NCBI GenBank assembly: GCA_017509245.1
Contig: JAFWQC010000036.1
Coordinates: 1 to 64,000 of the forward strand
Length of the DNA stretch: 64,000 bases
Direction: 5' to 3'
From: Clostridiales bacterium
GTDB lineage: Bacteria; Bacillota; Clostridia; Saccharofermentanales; Saccharofermentanaceae
Part shown: positions 1-7,783 of the stretch, piece after piece
How positions within the stretch are numbered: position 1 is the stretch's first letter
Layout: the number at the start of each line of letters is the position of its first letter
Position numbers and translations under genes: made by a program
The notes under the pieces: model-generated
Database searches by the model: none
What the model was told of the DNA's origin: nothing
The model's input: the letters and a program-made list of their open reading frames with translations, nothing else

Positions 1-140
1 TATATGAGGTCAAATGAAGGAAGTCGTAGATTGCGGAAAAGTAGAAGCGTTAAAGAGCGTGAGGCCGAGAACTGAACCGCCGTATGCCGAACGGCACGTA
101 CGGTGGTGTGAGAGGGGGAGGCAAACTCCCCCTACTCGAT
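1..140 (+). mobile_element. 3' end of a group II intron (domains V and VI)
   Basis: Positions 76-108 form a domain V-like hairpin: ACCGCCGTATGCC pairs with GGCACGTACGGTGGT around a 4-base loop, including the conserved ACGTACGGT side. Directly after it, 112-131 form a domain VI-like stem (GGGGGAG with CTCCCCC around GCAAA), followed by CTACTCGAT, which resembles the usual 3' intron end with its bulged branch-point A. The intron would therefore end at about 140. The CGC-type triad and short domain VI suit bacterial class C introns, which usually sit behind terminators. The reverse transcriptase gene, if present, is to the left of the window. Bases 1-60 have no recognisable coding end. Confidence 0.75.
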
Positions 141-258
141 TGGTTGTTATGCCGCGGGGAATGTTTTCGGGCGAAGGGCAGGAAAAGATTCCGCGGATGA
201 TATTATCGAGCTCATATGAAACCTCCTGTGGAAGTCCAAAAAAAGCCTGATCCTGCCT

Positions 259-1437
259 TTACATTGAGGCGCGGAAGATGTTCAGCATGTCCTGCTCATT
301 GAGGCACTTTGCAGAACCCATCTCACCGCCGACGCCGACTGCGCACTTGTGCGCCATGACAACGAGGTCTTCTTCAGTCGCATTGACACCAAGCTCTCTT
401 AAGTTCGTAGGCATGTTGATCGATCTGTAGAAATCCTCCATTGCCTCGATACCCTTGAGTGCGATCTCCTCATCAGTGCCTTCGTCAGCAACGCCCATGA
501 CATTGATTGCGAATTTCTTGAAACGGGGGAGGCAATCCTTGTAAACATAGCGTGCCCAGCTTCCCCAGATCGCTGCAAGACCTGCGCCGTGAGCGACATC
601 GTAAAGACCGCCGAGTTCATGCTCGAGCTTATGAGTCATCCAGTCGCCGCCGTCATTGCCGCAGCCCGTAAGTCCGTTGTGCGCAAGGCTTCCTGCCCAC
701 ATGACCTCAGCACGTGCATCGTAATTCTTGGGATCATCTCTCAGGATGACAGCATTCGTCTTAACCGTGCGCAGGAGCCCTTCAGCCAGTGCATCCGTGA
801 TCTCCATGTTGCCGCCGTTCGTGAAATATCTTTCCATCGTGTGCATCATGATGTCGGTGCATCCGCAAGCTGTCTGGTAGTCAGGCAGGGTCATCGTGAG
901 CTCAGGGTTCATGATCGCAAACTTCGGACGTGAATAATCGCTGCTGTAGCCGCGCTTAACGAGACCTTCTTCTTTGGTGATGACTGAAGAATCGCTCATC
1001 TCGCTTCCCGTTGCGGCGATCGTGAGGATAACGCCCAGCGGCAGGCAGCCTGTTGCCTTGCGCTTATAGTCGTAGAAATCCCAGACATCGCCTTCATTTG
1101 CAACGCCGTAGCCGATTGCCTTAGCTGAATCGATGGCACTTCCGCCGCCTACTCCGAGCAGGAAATCGACGCCCTCTTTCTTACAGAGCTCGATGCCCTC
1201 GTAAACGAGTCCCAAATGCGGATTCGGAACCGCGCCGCCAAGTGTGACATAGCTGATCCCGGCCTCATCGAGCGTTTTTGTAACACGTTCGAGAAGTCCT
1301 GATCTGACGACGCTTCCGCCGCCGTAATGAACGAGCACCTTTGTACCGCCGAATTCCTTGATGAGTTCAGCAACCTTGCTCTCCGTGTTCTTTCCGAAAA
1401 TAACCTTGGTAGGGGTGTAGTATTGAAAACCGAACAT
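259..1437 (-). CDS. Iron-containing alcohol dehydrogenase (BdhA/YqdH-like)
   Basis: A 392-residue group III alcohol dehydrogenase, expected to reduce butyraldehyde or similar aldehydes with NAD(P)H in the cytoplasm. The nucleotide-binding GGGSAIDSAKAI motif lies near residue 95. Metal ligands are visible in TDIMMHTMERYF (D and H) and in the C-terminal half (HKLEHELGG and VAHGAGLA). The start at 1437 is chosen because AAAGGAG lies 8 bases upstream and the protein then begins MFGFQYYTPTKVIFG, as in the family. An upstream in-frame Met at 1599 has no ribosome site and would add 54 unrelated residues. It is monocistronic and divergent from the TetR gene. A 15-bp palindrome lies 155 bp upstream. 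Confidence 0.93.
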   Translation of the reverse strand: MFGFQYYTPTKVIFGKNTESKVAELIKEFGGTKVLVHYGGGSVVRSGLLERVTKTLDEAGISYVTLGGAVPNPHLGLVYEGIELCKKEGVDFLLGVGGGSAIDSAKAIGYGVANEGDVWDFYDYKRKATGCLPLGVILTIAATGSEMSDSSVITKEEGLVKRGYSSDYSRPKFAIMNPELTMTLPDYQTACGCTDIMMHTMERYFTNGGNMEITDALAEGLLRTVKTNAVILRDDPKNYDARAEVMWAGSLAHNGLTGCGNDGGDWMTHKLEHELGGLYDVAHGAGLAAIWGSWARYVYKDCLPRFKKFAINVMGVADEGTDEEIALKGIEAMEDFYRSINMPTNLRELGVNATEEDLVVMAHKCAVGVGGEMGSAKCLNEQDMLNIFRASM

Positions 1438-1591
1438 GTTAATACGCTCCTTTAAGTTGATATAAATATTTATAGCATATGCGGCTGGTTTATTGCTTTC
1501 ATTTTTTACCTGGAAGGGTATCATTTTTTGATTTGGAGGCCATTTCGCGGTGTTTTGCCTCGTGACCATGAATCCCTTGTGGTTGTCTGAA

Positions 1592-1606
1592 TGTAACATT
1601 GTTACA
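1592..1606. promoter_or_regulatory. 15-bp perfect palindrome TGTAACATTGTTACA
   Basis: Perfect palindrome in the divergent region between the alcohol dehydrogenase and TetR genes. The same palindrome recurs at 47398-47412, and with A at the centre at 27906-27920. It may be the operator of an unidentified dimeric regulator; nothing ties it to a particular protein. Confidence 0.4.
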
Positions 1607-1662
1607 CGGGGTGTATTTGCCTTTTCGAGCGCGCCGGAAGATCAGAAGACGGAACCTCCGGA

Positions 1663-1713
1663 TTGACAATCTAACGACCGTTAGATATACTCTTCTCTAA
1701 CAATCGTTAGAGA
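1663..1713 (+). promoter_or_regulatory. Promoter with two palindromic operators for the TetR gene
   Basis: -35 TTGACA (1663-1668) and -10 TATACT (1686-1691) are 17 bp apart. The spacer is filled by a palindrome, ATCTAACG-AC-CGTTAGAT (1669-1686). A second palindrome, TCTCTAAC-AATC-GTTAGAGA (1694-1713), covers the transcription start region. Both share the core CTAAC..CGTTAG. Bound repressor would block the promoter directly, so the TetR protein encoded 15 bp downstream very probably represses itself and the glycosyltransferase gene. Confidence 0.85.
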
Positions 1714-1727
1714 GGCAGGCTGCCGTT

Positions 1728-2330
1728 ATGACTACTAAAGAAAAGATCATGGATGTCGCGCTTCACATGTTCTCCGAAAGGGGCTACGAGGCGGTGTCGA
1801 TAAGGGATATCTGCGGCGAGGTCGGGATCAAGGAGAGCACGCTTTACTACCACTTCAAGAATAAGAAGGACATTCTCGATTCGCTGACCGCGAAGTTCAG
1901 GGAGCACATTGAGGGTTTGCTCGGCGGCGTTGATGAGATCGCCGATGAGCCGGCCGCTGAAGGGCAGGAGTTTGTCGGCGAGAAGATGATGGACACGTAC
2001 ATGATGGACAGTTATCTTTTCGAGCCGTTCTGCAACCTGATGATCAGGCTCATGATGATCGAGCAGTTCCATAACGAGGAGATCAGGGAGCTTTACGAGA
2101 AGACTATGTTCACGGATCCTTACGAGATCCAGATGGATATATTCATGAGGCTCGCGAAGGCCGGCACTTTTACCGAGAATGAAGCGAAGTGGCTCGTCCG
2201 GGATTATCATGCCTACATGAACATGCTGACTTACAAGTATCTTCTGAACGGCGAGCTGACCGAGGAGCGCAAGCAGCGATACGCGAAGGAAGTCCACGAA
2301 TACATGCAAAGGATAATGAAGAGGCAGTAA
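1728..2330 (+). CDS. TetR/AcrR family transcriptional regulator
   Basis: A 200-residue repressor. Residues 1-50 carry the typical TetR helix-turn-helix (AVSIRDICGEVGIKESTLYYHF, seen here as VSIRDICGEV followed by STLYYHF). The C-terminal two thirds are helical and presumably bind a ligand. It is separated by 4 bp from the glycosyltransferase gene, so both are one transcript from the operator-bearing promoter at 1663-1713. The arrangement suggests that the compound sensed is a hydrophobic toxin or substrate of the glycosyltransferase; this is inferred from context only. Confidence 0.93.
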   Translation: MTTKEKIMDVALHMFSERGYEAVSIRDICGEVGIKESTLYYHFKNKKDILDSLTAKFREHIEGLLGGVDEIADEPAAEGQEFVGEKMMDTYMMDSYLFEPFCNLMIRLMMIEQFHNEEIRELYEKTMFTDPYEIQMDIFMRLAKAGTFTENEAKWLVRDYHAYMNMLTYKYLLNGELTEERKQRYAKEVHEYMQRIMKRQ

Positions 2331-2334
2331 ACCG

Positions 2335-3543
2335 ATGAAGAAGATTGCGATGTTTACGATGGGCACCAGAGGCGATGTCCAGCCGTATATTTATCTTTCC
2401 GGAGCGCTGACCGCTAAAGGCTATGACGTGACGCTCGGTTCGCACCCGTGCTGGAGGGGACTGATCGAAGGCGCGGGCGTGCATTTCGAGCCCATAGGAC
2501 CTGACATCGATATCGAGCTGGAAGCCGCTGCGATCCGTGGCAAGTCGCCGAACGCGGCCATGAGCATGATCAGGACGATGAACTTCATAATGAAGATCAT
2601 ACAGGGTTCAACGCGCGAGGTTTACAAGCTTTGCGGGGGCAACGACCTGATAATCGTGACACACAGCAAGATCGGCGCGGTCGAGGCCCGCGTTCTTGGC
2701 ATCCCGGTAGTCGACGTCACGCTCCAGACCGAGATGATCCCGGAAAAGTTCAAGGAGCAGAAATTCACTGACAAGCTGATCGGCGGCCTGATCGGTCACC
2801 AGATCGACAAGCCCTACAATAAGATCCGCAAAGCGTACGGCCTGAAGCCCATGAAGAACGGCGATGAGATCCGCTCGGACAAGCTCAATCTCATCCCGAT
2901 CAGCAAATACGTGCTCGAGCGCAGTCCCTACTGGGAGGACATGAACGTCCAGACCGGATACTGGTTCGAAGAAGAGAGCGGCTTTACGCCTCCCGACGAC
3001 CTTCTGCACTTCATTGAAGCCGGCGAAAAGCCCGTGATCATCGCACTCGGCGCGATGTCTTTCGAAGCGCAGACAGAGATGGCCAAGCTCGACATGTTCG
3101 TTAACGCGCTCTCGAAAACCGGTCACCGCGCCATCATCCAGGGCTTTCAGAAAACCCTTTCCGGCTACTCGCTTCCTGAGAGCATGATCACCTGCGGAAG
3201 CGTTCCCCACAGCTGGCTCTTCCGCCAGGGCAGTTTCGTCATCCACCACTGCGGCTTCGGCACCTCCGCCTCGACCATGATCTGCGGCATCCCCTCGATC
3301 CCAATCCCGCACGTCCTCGACCAGCTCGGCTTTGCCGTCCAGCTCGAGAAAGCCGGCGTCGCCACCCCTCACATCTCCGCCAAAGACCTCACCGGGGAAA
3401 AACTTGCGATCGCCATCGAATCAATGGACAGTTCATATGGGGCGTTGAAGGCCAGGGCTCTCGAGCTTTCTTCCTTGATTGCCGGCGAGCACGGCCTAGA
3501 TACCGCAGTCCGGTTGATTGAAGATGCGATGGGCTGGGAGTGA
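2335..3543 (+). CDS. GT1-type glycosyltransferase (macrolide/sterol glucosyltransferase-like)
   Basis: A 402-residue GT-B enzyme expected to move a sugar from a UDP- or dTDP-sugar to a lipophilic acceptor such as a macrolide, sterol or diglyceride. The N-terminus (MKKIAMFTMGTRGDVQPYI) is the classic acceptor-domain start, with GTRGDVQP. The donor-binding region near residue 303 reads HHCGFGTSASTMICG followed by PSIPIPHVLDQ, a variant of the HHGGxGT signature with Cys in place of the second Gly. It is co-transcribed with the upstream TetR gene, its likely repressor. Inducible antibiotic inactivation is a plausible role but not shown. Confidence 0.88.
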   Translation: MKKIAMFTMGTRGDVQPYIYLSGALTAKGYDVTLGSHPCWRGLIEGAGVHFEPIGPDIDIELEAAAIRGKSPNAAMSMIRTMNFIMKIIQGSTREVYKLCGGNDLIIVTHSKIGAVEARVLGIPVVDVTLQTEMIPEKFKEQKFTDKLIGGLIGHQIDKPYNKIRKAYGLKPMKNGDEIRSDKLNLIPISKYVLERSPYWEDMNVQTGYWFEEESGFTPPDDLLHFIEAGEKPVIIALGAMSFEAQTEMAKLDMFVNALSKTGHRAIIQGFQKTLSGYSLPESMITCGSVPHSWLFRQGSFVIHHCGFGTSASTMICGIPSIPIPHVLDQLGFAVQLEKAGVATPHISAKDLTGEKLAIAIESMDSSYGALKARALELSSLIAGEHGLDTAVRLIEDAMGWE

Positions 3544-3676
3544 TTTTATTGGGGTTCTTGTTTTCGCGCACTCGAAAATAGGATCTGAGGGACTGTGTCA
3601 CATATTTTTTAGAAATAACTTGTTTTTTCGCGCGCTCGAAAAAGGACCGGGCAGGAAAGCGGCCTGTTTTGAGGGG

Positions 3677-4080
3677 TATCACAAATTCCTAAAAAATCGG
3701 ACTTTTATGATACGAACGGGGTTCTAAAATATCACGAATGCCTCGAATATTCGCGTTTTATGATACGAACGCGGGAAAAAATATCATAAATGCCTCGATT
3801 TCCCGCATTTTATGATACAGGAAGGCCTTAAAAATATCATAAATCATGTAGTTTTTGCGATTTTGTGATACCAATATGAGGACCGGACATCCCAAATCAT
3901 GAAAAACAGACCATTTGGGATTCATTCAGCCCCTCAAAAACACCCCAAATCTTTTAAATAACAACTTTGGGATACAATTCAGAACAAAAATGTATCCCAA
4001 ATCTAATATAAAATAAATATGGGATGCAATCGCACAATAAGAAACACCCCAAATGCAAAAAATAGCTTGTTTGGGATGTT
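3677..4080. repeat. Array of 8 imperfect palindromes with a 52-53 bp period
   Basis: Eight units start at 3677, 3730, 3782, 3835, 3888, 3941, 3993 and 4045. Each has a left arm like TATCATAAAT and, about 20 bp on, a right arm like ATTTTATGATAC. Units 1-4 use ATCAT/ATGAT arms (with AC and CG variants) and units 5-8 use ATCCC/GGGAT arms, so the left and right arms change together. Sequence between the arms is not conserved, yet the period stays at 52 or 53 bp, about five helical turns. The array fills the gap between two convergent genes. Upstream, 3561-3578 and 3623-3642 hold two small hairpins of the type TTTTCGCGCACTCGAAAA. A second, smaller array is at 16648-16840. Confidence 0.85.
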
Positions 4081-4105
4081 TTTAAGTTTTCATGGTTATC
4101 GAAAA

Positions 4106-6448
4106 TTACTCGGTCAGAGAAGGCGCATCCGGTGCAGAGTCGGATTGCGGTTCAACTTCGGAAGCAACAGGATCTTCGGCCACGGCGGGTTCAACCCCAG
4201 CAGGTACAACAGGCTCAACAACAGTTTCATCCGCGTCAGTTTCAACCTCATTAGCAGTCACAACAGGCGCCTCTTCAGCCGCGGTTTCAACCTCGGGCAC
4301 AACCGGCTCTTCAGCCGCGTCAGTTTCAACCTCAGTATCAGCCACAACAGGCTCTTCAGTTTCTGCAAAGGTCTCAACCGCTTCGTCACCATCTTTCACA
4401 AGTCTTACTTCGAACTCGGCCTTGGGCGCAGGTTTGGCGTAGTAGTAGCCCTGTATCATGTCGCAGCCTTCGGCGGCGAGGAAGTCGACCTGGGCCTGCT
4501 CGTCGATGCCTTCGGCGACGGTCCTCATGTTGAGTTTTTTCGCGAGCTGGATCGCTTCGGAGACGACGATCTCGGAGCGGTGCAGATTGTTTTCCTCGCG
4601 GAAGAAGCCGGCGTCGAGCTTCAGGATGTCGAGCGGCATGTCCTTTAAGGAATTAAGGGAGGAATAGCCGGAACCGAAGTCGTCCATGGAGACGAGGAAG
4701 CCGTATTCCTTGAGTTTTGTGATAGTTGAGAGCATGAGCTTCTTGTCGTCGAAGAAGGCGCTCTCGGTGAGCTCGATCTCGATGAGTTCGTGGGGTGTGC
4801 CGACCTGGTCGACCATGTCCTTGATCTGATCGGCGAGGTCGATCTCGGCGAAGTGGGCTCTTGAGATATTTACTGAGACGGGGACGCAGGCGCGGCCTTC
4901 AGCGAGCCACTGCTTCTGGTCGAGAGCGACGTTGCGGACCATGTAATGGTCGATCTCGGTGATGAAGCCGTTGTTCTCGAAGATCGGGATGAACTTTCCG
5001 GGCGGGACGAATCCCATTTCGTCGTTGATCCATCTGACGAGGGCCTCGGCACCCATGAGTTCGTTGGTGCGCGGGTCGTATTTGGGCTGATAGTAGACGT
5101 GGAATTCGTTGTTCTCGAGCGCGTCTTTCTGGCGCTCAAGGACCTTGTCGAGCCACTTCTCGTCTTCGACGAGCTTGTTGTCAAAGAAGACGATGCCGGT
5201 GTCGTCGGTGTCTTCGAGGGACATTCTTGCCGTGGAGGCGTTGTTGTAGAGGAGGTCGATGTCGGCCTTTTTGCCGACGGACGGGTCGATCATGTAGACG
5301 CCGGCCTGGAATTTGAAGTCGTGGTCGTCTTCGATGTTTTCGAGAGATTGAATGATGGTCTCGAGTCTTTCTCTGGCCTGCTCTTCGGTGTCTGCTTTGA
5401 TGAGCATAGGGAAGTTGGAGATCGTGCCGTGGGCGACGAGTTCCTTCTTGTCGAGGTAGGAGTAGATCCTTGCCCAGATTCTGTGGAGCAGGTGCTCGCC
5501 TTCGTCGACGGAGTGGCAGAGTACGAAGTTTCTGTAGCGCACGAAAATAAGACTTACGATCGCGTAGTTGACGCCGGGTTTTCTCTTACTCAGGATCTCC
5601 TTGCTCTTGATGACGAACCAGAACCAGTTCTTGTTGCCGGTGATGTTGTCACGGAAGACGAGATTGCGCATCTTCTTGTTGCTCTTATGTGTTCTGATGA
5701 TGTTCGAGATCAGGATTATGAAGATCAGGAGCACGATTATATAGGCAACAAGGAAGAACGCGAGGAAGTATCCGATGTCGTTGATCGTGAGGTCAAGATA
5801 TGTTTTGAATGCAATTACCTCAGTTCCGCCGTTGATGTGAAAAGCGGTCCAGTATGGACTCGTGAATGACTTGCCTTTGTTGAGGTCGCGGATCACGTTG
5901 TCACGGGAGAGGAGCGCTGCGAAGTTGGGCGAGATAGAATTTTCGCGCACGTTAATGAATTCGCCCTTTTTGTCGGAATAAAAAGTGACGTCTTCGTACG
6001 GGTCAGACCTGTAATTCAGATTGATAAGACCCAGTTCCGGATCTTCGCTGTCGTCGTTCCCGTACTTAATAAGGTTTGCGGTGATCTTGCCGTCCGAAGA
6101 AGAAAGGACATTGAGGTTGCTGTCCGCATAGAACCACTCTGTCTTGGATTCGTCCACTTCGCGGTAGAACATGTCAAGGCCGTTTTCCGAGCCTTCATCG
6201 AAAAGTTCGGCCAAATGCTTGGCGTTCTCTGTAGCGGCGCCAGCTTTGAGAGTCGTCATGTACGATGAGAAGATCTCGATCGAGATCGCTATGAAAGCGG
6301 TCATAAGGATAAAGATCAGTGAATATAAAATAATAGGTAAAACGATCCAATTTCTTGGAAGCTTATATCTGCTATCTCTGGTTTTCATGGCAATAACCCA
6401 TCCCGTAAATTTCTCTCCAACCGCATTATAGCATGAGGAAATACACAT
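4106..6448 (-). CDS. Membrane-bound c-di-GMP phosphodiesterase (degenerate GGDEF + EAL)
   Basis: A 780-residue protein that should hydrolyse cyclic di-GMP. Residues about 35-60 and 228-252 are membrane segments enclosing an extracellular sensor domain. Residues about 275-420 resemble a GGDEF domain but have lost the GGDEF motif. The EAL domain follows (GAEALVRW near 466, then DDFGSGYSSL, DILKLD, AEGIDE and QGYYYAKP), with catalytic acidic residues intact. The last 90 residues are a repetitive acidic Val-Glu-Pro tail (EEPVV, VETDA repeats) not typical of the family. The start at 6448 has AGAGG six bases upstream; an alternative Met at 6388 (MKTRDSRYKL) looks like a more usual N-terminus but has a poor ribosome site. 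Monocistronic. Confidence 0.9.
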   Translation of the reverse strand: MCISSCYNAVGEKFTGWVIAMKTRDSRYKLPRNWIVLPIILYSLIFILMTAFIAISIEIFSSYMTTLKAGAATENAKHLAELFDEGSENGLDMFYREVDESKTEWFYADSNLNVLSSSDGKITANLIKYGNDDSEDPELGLINLNYRSDPYEDVTFYSDKKGEFINVRENSISPNFAALLSRDNVIRDLNKGKSFTSPYWTAFHINGGTEVIAFKTYLDLTINDIGYFLAFFLVAYIIVLLIFIILISNIIRTHKSNKKMRNLVFRDNITGNKNWFWFVIKSKEILSKRKPGVNYAIVSLIFVRYRNFVLCHSVDEGEHLLHRIWARIYSYLDKKELVAHGTISNFPMLIKADTEEQARERLETIIQSLENIEDDHDFKFQAGVYMIDPSVGKKADIDLLYNNASTARMSLEDTDDTGIVFFDNKLVEDEKWLDKVLERQKDALENNEFHVYYQPKYDPRTNELMGAEALVRWINDEMGFVPPGKFIPIFENNGFITEIDHYMVRNVALDQKQWLAEGRACVPVSVNISRAHFAEIDLADQIKDMVDQVGTPHELIEIELTESAFFDDKKLMLSTITKLKEYGFLVSMDDFGSGYSSLNSLKDMPLDILKLDAGFFREENNLHRSEIVVSEAIQLAKKLNMRTVAEGIDEQAQVDFLAAEGCDMIQGYYYAKPAPKAEFEVRLVKDGDEAVETFAETEEPVVADTEVETDAAEEPVVPEVETAAEEAPVVTANEVETDADETVVEPVVPAGVEPAVAEDPVASEVEPQSDSAPDAPSLTE

Positions 6449-6587
6449 TTTTTGCCTCTAAGATATAAATAAGAAAGATTTAAGAAATGGTAATATTCAG
6501 GACACAAGATGGCGGACAGGAAAAAGGTTTTTTACAAGGCATATAACACGCGAATCAGGAAAGCAAAATAATTAGGAGGATAACGGA

Positions 6588-7049
6588 ATGTGCGGAGTTT
6601 GCGAGAGGATAAAGATGATCAAGGACGGTACGAATCCGTACTTTGTAAAGGAGCTTGAGACCGGCTATGTCGTAATAGGTGACAACCAGCATTTCTACGG
6701 ATATTCGCTGTTCCTTTATAAGTATCACGACTATTCGGAGCTCTTCGAACTCGGCATGGAGGAACGAACAAAGTTCATGCAGGAAATGTCTATAGTCGCT
6801 CAGGCTGTGGCCAATGCTTTTAAGCCTGAGAAGATGAACTATGAGCTTCTGGGTAACGGCATATCGCACCTTCACTGGCATTTGTATCCGAGACGCAAGG
6901 GTGATATCGGAAGCCACGGACACAACGGAATAGGCCCTGTTTGGTGTTTGCCGATGGATGAGATATACTCTGATGACAACAGACCGGCTCCCGAAGAGCT
7001 GGAGGATATGAAGAAGAGGCTTTTGACAGAACTCGAAAAGCTTCTTTGA
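6588..7049 (+). CDS. HIT family nucleotide hydrolase/transferase
   Basis: A 153-residue histidine-triad protein with the triad HLHWHLYPR near residue 94. Such proteins act on nucleoside phosphoramidates, dinucleoside polyphosphates or adenylated molecules. The N-terminal CGVC and a later His-rich loop (GSHGHNG) may bind zinc, as in several HIT branches. AGGAGG precedes the start by 9 bases. A flavin reductase gene follows after 46 bp, probably in the same transcript. Confidence 0.9.
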   Translation: MCGVCERIKMIKDGTNPYFVKELETGYVVIGDNQHFYGYSLFLYKYHDYSELFELGMEERTKFMQEMSIVAQAVANAFKPEKMNYELLGNGISHLHWHLYPRRKGDIGSHGHNGIGPVWCLPMDEIYSDDNRPAPEELEDMKKRLLTELEKLL

Positions 7050-7083
7050 CCGGTAATTTTGACCGGTAGTTTTGAACGGTAAT
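7045..7083. repeat. 13-bp tandem repeat, three copies
   Basis: TTTGACCGGTAAT, TTTGACCGGTAGT and TTTGAACGGTAAT follow one another across the HIT stop codon and the gap to the next gene; the last copy abuts the ribosome site of the flavin reductase gene. It looks like a slippage duplication. Confidence 0.8.
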
Positions 7084-7095
7084 GGAGGTAATAAC

Positions 7096-7635
7096 ATGAA
7101 GGCATTAGTCATCAATTGCAGTCCGGTAAAAACAGGCGCAACGGCCGAAATAGTTAGGATCATAACTGAGGAGATCTCTTCAAGATATGAGACGGAATGC
7201 ATCTGCATCGATGACTACGCTTTCTCATTCTGCAAGGGCTGCCGTACGTGCCATAAGACCGCTAAGTGCATCATGGAAGATGACGTCCAGGTCATAATGA
7301 ACAAGTTCGATCAGGCTGACATCATTGTCTCCGTAGCTCCCTCATACTGGGCGGACATTCCGGGCCAGTACAAGGCTTTTATCGACAGGTGCACGCCCTG
7401 GTGCGACACCCATGAGCCTTATGCCACCATAAAGGAAGGCAAGAAGGGCTACGCCGTTGCATTAAGGACCGGCCCCGGCATGCACGAGTGTGACCGCATC
7501 ATCAGGAGCATTGAGCATTTTTACGGACATCTTCATATCGAATGTGCAGGTCACCTGGGTCTTACTTCCATCGAATATAAGGAGAATGTCGGCCCCAGAA
7601 AAGACGAGATCCTGGATCTTGCAAGGATGATCTGA
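7096..7635 (+). CDS. NAD(P)H-dependent FMN reductase / iron-sulfur flavoprotein family
   Basis: A 179-residue flavodoxin-fold protein. The phosphate-binding loop is at the N-terminus (INCSPVKTGATAEIV). A Cys cluster CKGCRTCHKTAKC follows near residue 50, as in the branch of NADPH-FMN reductases related to iron-sulfur flavoprotein. SYWADIPGQYKAFIDR is the usual second flavin loop. The start is set by GGAGG at 7084-7088. It lies 46 bp behind the HIT gene. Substrate unknown. Confidence 0.88.
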   Translation: MKALVINCSPVKTGATAEIVRIITEEISSRYETECICIDDYAFSFCKGCRTCHKTAKCIMEDDVQVIMNKFDQADIIVSVAPSYWADIPGQYKAFIDRCTPWCDTHEPYATIKEGKKGYAVALRTGPGMHECDRIIRSIEHFYGHLHIECAGHLGLTSIEYKENVGPRKDEILDLARMI

Positions 7636-7783
7636 CGCCTGACTGTTCCGGCGTCCGCCTGATCAGCCGCCTGATTATTTCTAAACATCAATTATTCTTT
7701 ATTTGTTGCGTTTTTTTAATTTTTTTCTCATAAAAATGATATTATTACTTTGTTAATTCTTAAGGGGCGTTGGGGATCATCCG

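Noticed and set aside
14..250. 78-codon frame at the left edge
   Set aside because: It lies across the group II intron domains V and VI and has no protein features.
2608..3372. Long minus-strand reading frame opposite the glycosyltransferase gene
   Set aside because: It is the mirror of a well-supported gene, has no ribosome site and no recognisable protein features.
3677..4080. Possible CRISPR array
   Set aside because: Spacing is regular, but no segment longer than about 10 bp is conserved between units, the conserved parts are inverted arms, and no cas gene is present.
4946..5869. Plus-strand 307-codon frame within the EAL gene
   Set aside because: Shadow of the GAG/CTC-rich minus-strand gene; composition is Val/Asp-rich without domains.
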